Shown: positions 1 through 12,957, counted from the stretch's first letter. The stretch is DNA of 64,000 bases from Panorpa germanica (GCA_963678705.1 OY783203.1:5952001-6016000); one strand, 5' to 3'. Notes: generated by a model from the letters alone, not told the origin. Numbers and translations are program-made.

Positions 1-147
1 TGTACTTTGTCATCCTACATCTGTATATGCGTGTTCGAATACGAATGTCCAATATTCATTGTACGAAACGCTTGCACGGATACGAAGTAGGCCTGAAAAT
101 GGAAGGTTATGCTGTTGGGGCAAGTTGAGTATTTATAACTTGCGTTA

Positions 148-1471
148 TAATTGGACGCTGTTATGCATTCATGTGTCAAGCGCCAGATACTGGGATTTGA
201 GAAAATTAACATTCTAGTTTTTCTAATTCAAATTGTTCAGATAAGAATAATTAGAATTATTTTTATCATATAAGCAAGTAAATATTAGAACTATTACAGA
301 TATTCATGAATTATTCATTGGAATATCATGAATTTAAAGAATAACTGATAAAATATAAAAAAATATTATTGCAAAATTCAATATGCTTAATTAAATTTGT
401 AAAACTGTTTCAAAGTCTCTTGACACATAAAAGCAAATTAACTTATGGACTATTTATATTAATAAAATAATTTAAGGTTTATACTTCACAAATTAGAATT
501 GGATTTTTATTGGAATTATTCTTTTATTAAATTTATCAACAGTGACATACGAACTTTTTATCAAAATTACATCAATAGTTTCTAAGTGATATTAATATAT
601 TCTAACATTGAAACGGAAGTTATAACAAATTTCTCATCAATAATAATATGAAAATCGTGAATAAAAATTATTATTTTTTATTTATTTAAGGTAATATTAT
701 TTTTTAGTGCTCTTTTTGATTTATTATTACTGATTCTCATCTTCATCATCAGGATCAATGGCGAAGTCTAATGTGTTTCCTAGTCCTTCAATATCATCGA
801 TAAAATCAGCTGATTCAGCATCTTTGAGAAAATTGTAAAATTCTTGACAGTCTGGTGGAACTAATTTGAACAATTCATTTAAATCAGAAATTTTAGCTGA
901 AGATAAAGCTTTTCCCTGTGGCCATAAATTCGGTAATTCAATATCATTCAATGTAATTAATTTCTTTCCTTTTTTCATTTTACCAATGTTAATGATTTGT
1001 GGTTGGTCAGAAAGTTTTGATTTTATTTCAATTAAGTGCGGAGTATCTTTATTCAATTTTATTTCAAACGTCTGAAGCCATGATATTTTTTTTTTATTTA
1101 TATCAACTTCTCGATTTATTATTGATTTTAATAAAGGTTGAATCGAAATAAAATCTTCAGGTTTCATTTTTTTTATTATGAATTTATTTTTTCGACGACA
1201 ATTTGTCATAACTCTAATGTAATCAGCGTCAGTGTATAATGTCCTTTTAACGAAACAATGCTTTAGGCGGATGAACCATTTTTGCAAAACGAGAATTCTG
1301 CATTGAGATATTGTAATAATAAGTTTAAGCTTTTACATCGAATACAAATTTTTTTATGACATAGTTCATAAAAAATATTTTTATTTATTGTATTAGAAAA
1401 AACATTTCGTGCTTAACTCAATTTTTAATATTTTGGCGCTTGACACATGAATGCATAACAGCGTCCAATTA
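148..1471 (-). mobile_element. TIR DNA transposon with internal ORF
   Basis: Near-perfect terminal inverted repeats of about 38 bp flank this element. The left arm (147-185) reads ATTGGACGCTGTTATGC inward, and the right arm (1434-1472) is its exact reverse complement through GGCGCTTGACAC. TA at 148-149 and 1470-1471 is a plausible target duplication; a slightly longer TIR (ATAATTGG) is equally compatible. At 1.3 kb it is short for an autonomous element. It encodes one 186-residue open frame on the minus strand and no recognisable DDE transposase. The superfamily is not assigned. Confidence 0.8.
727..1287 (-). CDS. Transposon-encoded ORF, function unknown
   Basis: An open frame of 186 codons lies inside the inverted-repeat element and fills about 40% of it. 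The listed first codon is TTG. The frame stays open upstream to about 1335, and an AG acceptor-like CTCAATGCAG precedes it, so it may be a 3' exon rather than a complete gene. The N-terminal third is basic (RRKNKF, IKKMKPEDF). A central SWLQTFEIKLNK block is followed by KKGKK. Then come a GKALSSAKISDLNELF segment and VPPDCQEFYNFL, and the tail is very acidic (DPDDEDENQ). I recall this late pattern (spaced lysines, VPP, FY.xL, acidic tail) from insect transposon-associated hypothetical proteins, but cannot name the family. No catalytic motif is visible. It is probably the C-terminal part of a transposon protein in a decayed or non-autonomous copy. Confidence 0.55.
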   Translation of the reverse strand: MQKWFIRLKHCFVKRTLYTDADYIRVMTNCRRKNKFIIKKMKPEDFISIQPLLKSIINREVDINKKKISWLQTFEIKLNKDTPHLIEIKSKLSDQPQIINIGKMKKGKKLITLNDIELPNLWPQGKALSSAKISDLNELFKLVPPDCQEFYNFLKDAESADFIDDIEGLGNTLDFAIDPDDEDENQ

Positions 1472-2049
1472 TGTAAAGTCTCAACGAGTGGAAGGACCGT
1501 CTGGAGCCGTTATAAGTGCAGATCTTGGTGGTAATAGCTCCATAAACGGTAAATAAAACACATCAAATCGGAAACTCGGTAAAGAGCACGAATTTTTGAA
1601 GACGCATATGTGTACGTAAAATAAATCGATATTTCTTCAACTGAAAGCACATAAAATTATTGTTAGTGTGCCAACCTTCACAAGCTGTTGTCCTTCTATA
1701 GTTGCCTAAATTGCAAAGATTAATTAAAACATTAAAGCTTAATTATTAACTTGTTTTAATTATTAGTTTATATTACAATAGCCAATAAAATGATTACCAA
1801 ATGATATTTTGTAATTTTAATTAATAAACAAATAGATTCATAATTATGAAATGAAATGTAATTAACGAAACAATTAGCCATTTTATTTACATACATAATT
1901 AGTTTTATGAATATGTTATCTGCTTGTTTTATTGGACTAACTATACTTTGATACTTTTCAAATATAAATTTGTATTGTATAGTGTTAAATTTTGTTTCTT
2001 TCCAACACTACTTTTATTTATTACTTAATTTGTTTAGTGTTGGTGAATT

Positions 2050-2177
2050 AGTTATGTGCATAATCAATTTAACTTGATAACAACTAAACCTACAAAATAC
2101 AACTTTGGTCTTGGGATCAAACCCGAAGACACATCACCCAGCGTCAAATATCAATGCTCTTGCACACTGTGTCGTCT
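2050..2177 (-). repeat. tRNA-derived SINE, 5' part
   Basis: This copy is on the minus strand. Its pol III B-box appears as GGATCAAACCCGAAG and the head ends at GTGTCGTC. Part of the body (TGATAACAACTAAACC) is present, but the 3' half is missing. It belongs to the same family as the full copy at 18502-18753. Confidence 0.8.
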
Positions 2178-3973
2178 TATAGGTATATATTTAAAGTTTG
2201 TTTAAAACAAAAATTCCTTATTACAATTTTTATATTAATACAGGGTCTTTCAACAAGTTTTCAACTGTCAAGATACAACCGTCACTGGATTGGCATTTAG
2301 CAGATATTGTATTCTATTACTAACCTCGCAGTTTGTACTTTGGATTAAAGTGAACATATCATGAAAACATAAGAAAATATTTCGTTTTTCTGTTGATTTA
2401 ATATGACACCTCTTGTTGTAAGACTCTTTATAATGTAAGGTTACAAACCAAAAATTATGTTTATCAATAAATATTCATTTTCTGAAGTTAATGAAGCTTT
2501 TTATATGTATATATATATATATATATATGTAAGATTGAATAATGTTGAATTTATTTAATGACATAATAGAATTAGATTAAAATTCTACATGAAACATAAA
2601 GTTTTGTATTTAGAGAGAATATAACATGTATTTTTGCAAAAAACAAAATGTTCACACATTACATTTAAATTAAACATAGTATTGTACTCGTATTACTTAA
2701 TTTTACATTAAAAAGAGTGCAGCGGTTCTGACAATTTGTGTACGTCACTGAAATTACATTTATTTGTATGTATTCATAACAAAAACAAAAAGCAAAAAGG
2801 AGAAGCCTGACAGTTTTAAAGAACATTCAAGTAAACCCATAAAATGAACACTATCATGTTTTCTTATATAATTCGTTATTTTTTAATGATTTACAGACCT
2901 TTTTAATCGTTTACAACAAATGTGCATTATTTTTAGTCTTGTCTAGCTGGAGATCAACCACTCTAAATGGTTCCTATAAAATAAACCTTTGTAATGCTTC
3001 CAAAAAGTAAAGAGAAAGTTCCCGTTAAAAATATTTTAGAACAGTTATTTTTTAAAAGGTAATATTTTTATGAACCATGCTCGATAAAAAATAGAAAGTA
3101 CGCAATCAGAACAATACAAATATTTCATAAAATATATTTACAAAGAATAAACATTTTTAAAAAAAAAAGTTAAAATAAAAAACCTAACAAGATTTCTATT
3201 TTTTAACAAATAATAGAAATACCTTTTTTAACGATCAATAAAAGGGTACTACGTAAAAGAAACCCTTCATAAAAAATAAACTTGGAGAAAGTTTTGGCTA
3301 AAAAATATAAAAGTTATTAGTAACTACTGTCTCTTTTTAACAATATTATTTCGTTAAAGATAAACAGAGACAAATAATGAGGTATATAAGTAATAAGAAA
3401 TTGTAACTGTAAAATATTTGTATGATTTCTAATGTTTGTGCAAATTGTTTTTTATGTACTGTCAACTACAATCAGTTTTTTGAAGTCATGTGACTGACAA
3501 GGTTGAATTTAAGGTTATGTTGTTTAAAAGTGAGGTTATGTGATAAACGTCAGAATACAGTGAAACTTTTTATTTATAACAATATGTGTTCAACGTGTTA
3601 TCAAATTTATCTAAAAGTTGTGTTTATTTATAAATTACCGTTCCGATTCAAAAAATAAATGTTGTTGCATAAAATTGTTTAATGAAACAAGAATAAGCGT
3701 GAAACAGGTAATATCATACATTATAACTATTTTGTATTATCTGTATAAATTTTCACATGCTGGTTGTAAAGCATTTCAACGCTTATGGATGGATAAAACA
3801 CTGATTTGCGCATTGCCCCAGGTCCAACTGTTAAACATAGATTATTTACACATACTCGTATGTACATAGATATAAACTAAGCGTGTATTGTTGTTTAAAG
3901 TGTGTATATATATATATATATATTTGTATGTATATACTGTTTATCGAAATTGTTTTATTTTAAGAACTTGCAA

Positions 3974-4115
3974 CGACACAGTGGTAAAGAGCAATTATGT
4001 TTGACGCCAGATTGCTGTGTCTTCGGGTTCGATCCCCGATCCAAAGCTATATTTTCTGGGTTTCGTTGCTTTGAAAATGAAGTTGATTAAGATATAATTG
4101 TACATTTGCAGTTCT
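3974..4115 (+). repeat. tRNA-derived SINE, 5' part
   Basis: The head runs from CGACACAGTGG through the B-box GGGTTCGATCCCCGATCC, then body sequence TTTTCTGGGTTTCG. It is truncated after about 140 bases. An open frame across it (3902-4090) is accidental. Confidence 0.8.
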
Positions 4116-4525
4116 GGTAAGTAACTTTATCAGTATATCGGTTCAAGAGCGTGACAACTTATATTTGACTCATATTTTTTCTAAAAGAGTATTTAAATTT
4201 ATACATTGGATGAAAAATAAATATCAACATGAGTAGAAATCACCAAATTTTAAGTTTATTTAATCAAATCAATTTCAATCAAAATTCAGTTAAAGAAACA
4301 ATTTTAAAAAAAATTGTCAAAAATCAAACAAAAATCAAAATAATAAAATAATACTAATAATAAAATTATTCGAAAATTTTACATAAAGTTTAGTCATTAG
4401 TTGGATTTTAATAACATATTATTGGATGAATAATATTGGTGTTAAATGGTATTTAAAAATAAAAAGTTTCTCGAGAATTGCTAAGTAAAATGTTATATAC
4501 ATATTATATATTGTTTATTTTTACC

Positions 4526-4526
<1 letters not shown>

Positions 4527-4566
<40 letters not shown>
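4527..4566. repeat. (TA)n(TG)n compound microsatellite
   Basis: A short TA run passes into about 14 TG dinucleotides. Confidence 0.95.
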
Positions 4567-4568
<2 letters not shown>

Positions 4569-5012
4569 ACTGCTATGTATTAGCAAACGTATCTGTATCT
4601 ATAAACCATTGTCGACGGGAATTGTATATGATGATCCCATGGGATTTGCCTAAAATGCATCGGGCCAGTTTAATTTATTGATTATAGCTAAGTATACAGC
4701 AATGTGTATAGCTTTGGTTTGACATAACATATAACAGTTTGTGGCCCGATAAGTACAAACTTCATATCGTTTTACATTATCTTTTCAACTTCAATATATT
4801 ATTGATACATTTTAATTAGCAATAAATAAGTAAAGGTATTAACAAATGTAACGGTAACGTTTACAATTAATGTAAATTAAGTTTTATGTTTATTTTCATG
4901 GTATGCATACTCCAAACTTTGTAAATCATATTACAAGAACAATTATAGTGTTATAACCTACAATCTTTCAAAATAAAATTACTTTTTAGCTTGTAAAAAT
5001 AAGTAAATAATT

Positions 5013-5385
5013 ATCTTCTTCTTCAGTGGCTCAACAGCCCTGGGTGGGCCCTGGACCTCTCAAGAATTTTTTCCGAATGATTTAATTACTTGAGATTTCG
5101 TAAAAAGGTTTTTTTCACGGGGTGAAGTGGTTTACACCTAACCACAAACACCCAGCCTGGAGGACCAGTCCCCTGATATAATCTTCAGGGGCAGGGTGCC
5201 CGGCTATACCCCCGGGCACTGGGTACCCATTTTAGTCGCCTCTTACGACATACATAAGCAACATTGGGACTATTCTTTCACACCCGGTCATCACTCGGGA
5301 ATTATAACCAAAATCCGGCCCGGGGATCGAACCCGAGGACATAGTAATCAGAGTCAAGCATCAATGCTCTCGCCTACTGTGTCGC
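5013..5385 (-). repeat. Mosaic SINE: shared tRNA head, different body
   Basis: The part at 5315-5385 is the minus-strand tRNA-like head of the local SINE family (GGGGATCGAACCCGAGGAC, ending ACTGTGTCGC). The adjoining 300 bases are unlike the usual body. They begin CTTCTTCAGTGGCTC and include GGTGGGCCCTGG, CCTGGAGGACCAG and GTCGCCTCTTACGACA, words I recall from dispersed insect retroposons. Either the family has a second, chimeric subfamily or one element inserted precisely beside another. Confidence 0.65.
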
Positions 5386-6010
5386 TAAATATATAAATAA
5401 ATATAAATATAAGTTATATTAATATAAAATAAATATAGTCATATTAATTGTACTAGTTTATATTAAATAAAGATAATAATTAATTAAATACCATAAAGTA
5501 TATGTTGACAATAATATAATAAAAATAAATCCTTTTGCATTTTTACAGATTGTCATAATTTGGTGATTATAATTTAGAAACATTGAACCTTGTAATGATC
5601 TAAAAACCAAGAGAACGTAAATTAAAAATGGTGCAGGGAATATGTTATAAAATTAAATTAAAACTGTGAGAATGATACTTAAGTGAGAGTAAAACTAAAG
5701 AGTTCATAAAAATGAGTAACCCCTATGATCACACACAACTCTCACCCACTGTTTTGTTATCAAGCGAGTCCTATGTTCTTCGGTTTACTCAAGCACATGG
5801 GGAAAGTATCTCTTGCGTAAATCAAGAGCTTAATGTACTAGATAATATTAGAGCTTATTTACAAACAAAATATAGACTATTTTATTATTGTCAGACTAAA
5901 TAACAAAAGTTTTTAATGAAAATGTAAGAAAACTTTTTGTACATTTATTTAATTTCCCGACTGTCTGATTTAGAACTCTATGGTAAACGATAGAAAGAAC
6001 TATCTCTAAA

Positions 6011-6187
6011 TTATCTAATTCAAATTACTAGAATTCGGTGGTAAATCATGCTTAAAAGAGGTTATAAAAGCCGATGGTGAATTTTATCTTATTCGTTTCT
6101 ATATACATTATAAAAAAGTTAGTAAAACAGTGCTTTTTCATTGTAGCGTAGATTTAAGCATTTGCTGAACTCTCACAATTTGAACTA
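6011..6187. mobile_element. Palindromic MITE, TATAGTT family, copy 1
   Basis: The outer end (CAAATTACTAGAATTCGG, then ATGCTTAAAAG) is mirrored at the other end by TTTAAGCATTTGCTGAAC and ATTTGAACTATAG. Related copies lie at 16925-17107 and 53739-53923. It is non-coding, about 180 bp. Confidence 0.65.
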
Positions 6188-6567
6188 TAGATAGTATTGT
6201 ACATACATTATACGAAATGATTACTGTATGAATGAAGTTACGGTAAAGGTAAATAAAAAGTTTTTCGGGAGGAAATCGAGGTTCTAATATTGTAAATGAT
6301 CAGCCTTTAGAACAAGAACAATCGAAATCGATGTAGGTTAAAATTTCATAAGGAAGGTAATAAATATATTTTTATAATTTAAAAATTCTCTTTCTATTTA
6401 TCATCAAGTTAAAATAATGTCACTTTCTTGACCGCATGCAAATACGGATATAATCTTCGATATAATCGATCGATGTGTTTCGCTAAACTTCAATCAAGTA
6501 CCAACATTGAAATGTGTTTTATGTTCAACTTCTCGCGTAGTTATTCTTTCTTTTACTTACTTTATGA

Positions 6568-6695
6568 TTCGTTCAGACCAGTGGTACATCAACATGCAGT
6601 ACATTTTATGTTTCACTTACACTCATTGTAAAAAGATAAGTGTGAGTGAAACATAAAACATGTCGCATGTCCATGTTGCACTAGTCTGGACGGAC
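6568..6695. mobile_element. Palindromic hairpin element
   Basis: The two halves are inverted copies. CAGACCAGTGGTACATC on the left pairs with ATGTTGCACTAGTCTGG on the right. The core CATTTTATGTTTCACTTACA pairs with the mirror-image AGTGTGAGTGAAACATAAAA around a short loop. The whole can fold as one long hairpin. A related core occurs at 41243-41315. It is probably a MITE; a microRNA-like precursor is the alternative. Confidence 0.7.
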
Positions 6696-6699
6696 CATT

Positions 6700-9600
6700 A
6701 TGCTATTATTAAATAACACTTAAAATTTTACTTACAATTTTAAATTAATAACTACATATATGATTTATTTCTTTATTTGTTTTTATTTTTGGCTTTGGTT
6801 TGCTTTCTATTTTTATTTATTTATTTATTTATCTCTATTTTCTAACAACAATCATTTACAACAATTATTTTTTCTTCTTTCAGGTAAGCATCACTCATCA
6901 CACCGTCATATTACTTGTTTGGAATATTTTCTTCATCGGATAAATGTAAGTTGAAATATAGTTTATAAGTAAACAAATAATTTATGCAGAAGGGTCGGGT
7001 CAGAATGGGTTTACCATAAAAAAACATTGTTATTGCTCGAAGGCAAACAAATTAGAATATCCTCAGCTCTGGTTAAATGGGATTGTGTTCTAGTCTACGA
7101 ATCTACGAATCACTTAGAATGGAGTTTGAATTAAATCAGAATCTCTTCAGCGGTTTTCAATATTTTAATCTCATTACGTTTGGTTTTACAACACCCTATC
7201 TATTCCTTGCTTGGAAACACTTAAGGTAATGGAAATTCGAAGAGTTTCAATTTTCATCATCGTAGTAGAATTTGTTGAATGGAAATATTCAAAAAATTTA
7301 ACTAAAATTAACCGATATCTTATTGTTAAAAAAAAGTTTTTATTTTTAATTTTATTAAGCCAAACATCTCGAAAGGCAATTACAGGCGGATACATTTGTT
7401 TTTGCAATTAATGGGAGCTAATAATAAATAAATATGGTTAAGAGATTTCTATTTTTGCTGTAATTTATTTAAGAAAGAAGCCCACATACATTCGGTTACC
7501 CTAAACCGAAATTATTTTATTCGTTTTTGGTTAGATTAAAAACAGGTTTTAGGATTTTCTTCTTGTAGGAAAAATGTTTTTGTTAATATATTAAACCGTT
7601 TTAACAATTTCCTTTATTATACCGATTTTTGTGCCATTATTTTAAATATATTTAAAGATATTTTTTTGTAATGAATTCTTCCAGAATTTCGTTCTATTTG
7701 AACCAATTTTTTAAAAAACGGTTCGTAAAATTTAGGATTTTGGTTATTTAAACTTTACTGTCAACATTTTGGTAAATACATACCATTTTCACTTTTACAA
7801 TTGCTTGCTAATTACTAAACACAATGTTGTTGGATGTTGTCAATCAAGCTGTATTAAATATTATTAACGTCATGATTTTGAGACTATCTATCATGGTTAC
7901 CTCGCAAGGATATTAGTTAAATGTGTACACAGATACACCTGTGTAATCCCCTTCACCGTCCCACCATCCCTGTTCTGATTCGCCGATCTCTGATGTACTC
8001 TCGATTGCCCGACTCGCAGAATCATGATGTGAGATCACACGGCACATGGACCCAGGAGTCCAGACCGTTTACTTACAACTGCTCGTACCACTTGTATTCA
8101 TACTCGTACTCGTATCTGCATATAAGTATAAGAATTAGATTATTTATCAGTTACGTACCAGTATACGAGTACATGAGTACATAGCTATTTTATAAACGTT
8201 ATATAGATAATCTCTAACGTACGACGTAACAAAAAAAAACTCCTCTCAAGTTAAACGCAAAAGAGTTCAGCCATTATTTGTATTTCTATTAACGTGGATT
8301 GCAATTCTTATCTTATGTAAATTATGGAAGCAACCAAGCGAGATAAGCTATTAGGAAATAGAAAAAAAAAACATTTGAATAAATAAAAATAACAAAAACG
8401 ACAAGCAAATATCTTTATGGAGCTCGCGGTTCGTTTGGGGTGCTTTTATATTATTCATGTATAAAAAAAAAGAATAAGGGAAGGTTTGTGAGATCCGCGG
8501 GGAGAAGTATGACACTCAAAACCCATCTCGAGCGGGTGTCATACCAGCTTATCAATTTATATGATAACGTGTGTGTGTGTATGTGTGAGTAGCGGTATCA
8601 TATGTAAATTGGAAACGCACTGCTATGACTATATGAATAATGGGATCTGTTATAACTAGAATTTCCCCAAGCGAAACTTCGTACACAAATCATTATTTCA
8701 ATATACTCGTAGTACAAGTACGACCTATCTTGAAGTTTTTCATTAAGTCTCAGTCACCGAACTACCCAACTACCGATCTAGCGATCTACCGATGTACCGA
8801 CATACCAACATGCCTCCTGAAGGATCAGAAGAACTTAGGGCAAGGTGCGTACCTCATTTCACGCACCCAGACGTGAACCAGGAACCCGTGTCTAAGTATT
8901 TCCTCAATATAACACCCGCTATTCACAATTACTCACGTGCCGGCGTGCCGGATATACGTGGTGCGAGGAATAACAGGCTCGGATGGCGAATAGGGGATGA
9001 GGATGAACAAGATTCGTCCGACGGTCCATAGCGGGAGAAAAACGGGAGAACCACGGAACTAGGGAAGCCCGCACTCAGTTCCAGTGAATCCCAGAGGAGG
9101 GGTTCAGTTTTGGGTGATGCACACCCCCAGGAATGCAGTCGAGGGAGAAAACTATACACCCTTACATGGCCGCCTCAGGCCCACGAAAGAACTATGAACT
9201 AAAAAGGCTATTACACATTCTCAGAGACAGTTCCTATGAACGGGATAATATGCGCCAACTGTCGCACGGAATATTATGGTTAAATGGAGAGATAGGGAGG
9301 TAGGGAATTAGGGAGGCTGTACGCTGTATGCTGTGGGTATTGTAATTCCAATTAAATGCATCACATAATTATCGCATTGCAGTAATGTAGTCTATTGCGT
9401 AACATTTAACATTGAACATCCAATTCGAAGCCAGCGTGGATTAGAAACGAAACTAAAATAATAAATGTTATATTTTGAATTATTATTACATTTATCATTG
9501 GAATATATAGCATAAACTAAAGTCATTTGGCACGTGACTGTAAAACTGTCAAAGGGCTTCAGGAGTCCCGGCCAAAAGTTCTCTTCGCCTCTCTCTGCCG

Positions 9601-11420
9601 GTGGCGATGGCGGTGTTGGAGCCACTGCTGTTGCCATTCCCATTCTATTTTCCTCACATTGTAAGCCAAGTCAGACTGAATGCATTGAATGCTCAGTTCA
9701 TTCTGCATTTCAAAGATACAACAAATCCTAAAAATATACCTACACTCTATACTCCTCGCACTCCACAGCCAGTAACATTCAGTACTGAGCGTACTCACAT
9801 ACTCACATGATAGTATACAGTATACCATATACCCTCGGCGCGCCATTACGGGTCACATAATACTATTTGATTTTCAACAAATAAAAATGTACTACAAATA
9901 AACTAGGAGACCGGAATTCACTTCAATGCTTGCTCTTCGTCAGGGAGTGTCGACTCGACAGTGTCATAACTCGATGATGTACTCATAAAATCACAAACCA
10001 ACAATTTTATTTGTAAATATTTGTATTGAATTCAATGAATTATACAATTGTTCTAAAAGAGATACAACACAAAACCTTTATGACTTATTTGTTTCCGTTT
10101 CGTTTTATTTTACCACAATAAATATCAGAGTTATTCCTTTTAATTCTAATAAACCAAACACTTACTTTTTATATTGCCACATAAAACATTTGGCGAAATT
10201 CACTGTGGTATGAAGAGAAAACTCTTTTGATATTATGAAATATGACGCGGCTGGAGCTGCTGTTACTGCAGAAGTCAGATTGTCCCAGCACCAGGCATTG
10301 GGAATGTATACCGTATACCGTGTATTCCTAATGTCTAACCATTTTTATTAAACTTTCGTGGAAGACATTCCTCACAAACACCCAACAAAAACTTGAGCAA
10401 ACTATTGTATATCTGAGAATTATTTACTTATTAATAATGTTCCAGAGTCGAAATTTAGGACATCAGTAGGGCATTTATTGAAATGCTGCATGTGCTAATG
10501 ATGATCTCAAGGATAGTTTGGTTCATTGGCACTTAACGTATCAATAGTGTTTTTAACTATGTACAAGTACATAATGCCATTCAACGAATTTGTCACGCTA
10601 TTGAGACGCTAAATAGTGTCTTAATTCACTATGTATTTGATAGTAAAGTAGCGTGCCTTAGACGGGTCCTGTATCAAAATTTGTTGGGTGGCCCAAATGA
10701 TGGGTAAAGATTTTTCACAAAAGGAACAAAGACGCTCGAATTGAATTAAATTAATTATATTGGTTATACGTTATTACTTTCAATTAAATCCTAAGAACGG
10801 CCTAAGAGTTTAAGTGAGATTGTGAATAACATTTTCCGAATTTTTGCTTATACACATTTGGAGCCTAAGGAAGCTAAATTGAAGGTAGCTACATATTTGA
10901 GCAACTTTAACTTAAAAATAACGGCAATATTGAAGACAATACATTGATTTTTTCAATAAAATAAGTGATCTTAAATGTAAAATTACATATGTAGGTATAT
11001 ACCTCAACTTGAGACAACTCACACAGAATATATGTGATTCAAATACGAGCTTTGAAAGCTTATGCAAAAGCACACAACACAAAACTTCGATACATTTTAG
11101 TAGTAGTAAGAGTACAAGTATTTACACAACTTTAACCGTCTGAGCTAGAGCTTTGAGCTTTACTTTTCCATAAGTTGCTAGCTTTTGAATTTTGGTGGGA
11201 GTTTGCGGCAAAGAGAATGGCGGCTTTGCGGCGTCGGAGATAGCATACAGTAAGGACGTTTGGTGTAGAGCTTCGGAAACCACGAAAGCATAAAAGCTAC
11301 ATATCAAAACTTGAAATGGGCTTATTAAAATAACGCAAAATGATTATTTAAACATTCGTATTGTTTTTATATTATTTAAAATATTGTTAAGAAACTGGTG
11401 TTTATTATTAAAACAATTAG
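6700..11420. other. Intronic DNA without recognised genes or mobile elements
   Basis: I see no coding exon or clear mobile element here. The part from about 7.9 to 9.9 kb is more GC-rich and complex than its surroundings and contains short local repetitions (for example ACTCGTACTCGTA near 8104, and GGGAGGTAGGGAATTAGGG near 9296). A regulatory role is possible, but nothing specific supports it. Confidence 0.5.
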
Positions 11421-11421
11421 A

Positions 11422-11674
11422 GAACACAGTGGTCGAGAGCAATTATGTTTGATGTCTGACTGCTGTGTTTTCGGGTTCGATCCCCGAAACCGCGCAATAT
11501 TTTCTGAGTATTGTTGTTAATAAAATTGATTTAATTACGTTGTCATAATTATAGAACGTATCATTCAGTGGTGCACGTATTTGAGACCTTAAACAACCTT
11601 TGTCGTTGATGATAGAATTCAGCATTGGAAATACACCTAGGTTGACGTAAAATGAGATTTAATAAATAAATAAT
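11422..11674 (+). repeat. Near full-length tRNA-derived SINE
   Basis: The head GAACACAGTGGTCGAGAGC and B-box GGGTTCGATCCCCG are followed by the usual body and a 3' end with TTGTCGTTGATGATAG and CAGCATTGGAAAT, terminating in AATAAATAAATAA. It is diverged (about 250 bp), so old. Confidence 0.85.
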
Positions 11675-12369
11675 TTCTTCGTTTCTATATTATTTGTGTT
11701 AAATAAACACGAAATTTTGCAGATTCGTGTATGACTCATAACATTAACATATTTAAAAATTTTTGCAAAATATTATTATTAACATACTATACGCACAAAA
11801 ACTTAAAACATAAGTTATGAACACCATGCTGCGTAATAATTAATGTTTAACCTTTATTGCTATATGTTCGACCTTTGCGTCTTAGCAACTCTCCGACTTA
11901 CTGCTACCACATTAATCATATACCTAGCGATTAAATCTGTTAGCTTTAAATAAATTACCTTATCGGACGTCAAATAGTTAGTTAAAGAATAGATACTTAA
12001 TATTTATTTTATTTTCTTAATATTTTTTATAACGTATTTATTATATGCGATATACTTTTTAAATATGTTAACACAGGTACTGATGACAGATTTCTGTTTC
12101 TTGGAAATTTTTTCAGTTTCTTTTCAGACTTAACATATTCTAATACTTAGCAAGCTTAAAACGAAAATATTTTTTGTCGACATTTAATATTACAAATTTA
12201 ATATGTACAAAAGTTTGAAATATTCCATATATTTCCTTGAACGTAATTTTTTGCTTCGCGTTATTCAAAAGTTTACTGTATTCTGTATACTTACTGTGCA
12301 TGGATTTAACAACGTAAAATATAGCTAACTACCTTAGTACGATCGTGAATTAATATAGATTTAAAATTT

Positions 12370-12720
12370 GGCTCTCCAAAGAAATCGGGCCCCGAATCTG
12401 CCCGAACCGAATGAGAATGGAACTGTGTGGTGAGTGACAGAACGCACACGGCACGAATGAAACTAAACTGGTTTGAAATTGGTTTTGAGCGACTGTGTTT
12501 CTAGGTCGCAGGCAATTACGTTGCATGCTTTTGATGGTGAACATCATGAGCATAAATACATACATACATACAAATACCTCACAATACGACACAATAAAAT
12601 CCCCTATTATGCTATTGTTAAACATTTTATAGTCACGAAACACGGCTCAACATGGCTCGTTTTTAGTTGGAAACTGCGTGGCGCAATTAGTTTGGAATCA
12701 GTCCTACCCGCGTGAGAACG
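12370..12720 (-). mobile_element. Harbinger-like MITE, internally deleted copy
   Basis: This is the reverse complement of the element at 13748-14284. Shared words include CCCCGAATCTGCCCGAACCG, GGCACGAATGAAACTAAAC, AATCCCCTATTATGCTATTG and CACGAAACACGGCTC. It lacks roughly a third of the longer copy. Its right end abuts the 3' half of a SINE (12721 on). The two copies form a dispersed inverted repeat about 1 kb apart. Confidence 0.75.
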
Positions 12721-12868
12721 GTATTATCAAGTTTATGCTTTAATTAATCATACAGTTATCAGGCAGCGGTATAGTAGCATATTTGAGCCTAAAAACCTGC
12801 TAACATAGTAGGATGTCATTGGTGATAAGAGTCAGCATTGCAAATAGGCAAACTTTAAATAAATTAAA
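12721..12868 (+). repeat. tRNA-derived SINE, 3' half
   Basis: It contains the body (TATTATCAAG, CAGGCAGCGGTATAG) and 3' end (ATTGGTGATAAGAGTCAGC, AACTTTAAATAAATT). It directly follows the MITE at 12370-12720, and the head is not recognisable on the far side. Confidence 0.7.
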
Positions 12869-12912
12869 TTAAAAAATATGTACAAAACGGCGATGTAATC
12901 AAAGTAAATATT

Positions 12913-12957
12913 ATCAACATTGTCGTCGGTGATAGAAAAACTTTAAATAAATAAAAT
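12913..12957 (+). repeat. SINE 3' end fragment
   Basis: TTGTCGTCGGTGATAG is followed by a TTTAAATAAATAAAA tail. Only the terminal 45 bases of the family are present. Confidence 0.6.

Noticed and set aside
3974-4040. Possible tRNA gene (A- and B-box present)
   Set aside because: It belongs to a multi-copy SINE with a shared non-tRNA body, and the acceptor and anticodon arms do not fold as a functional tRNA.
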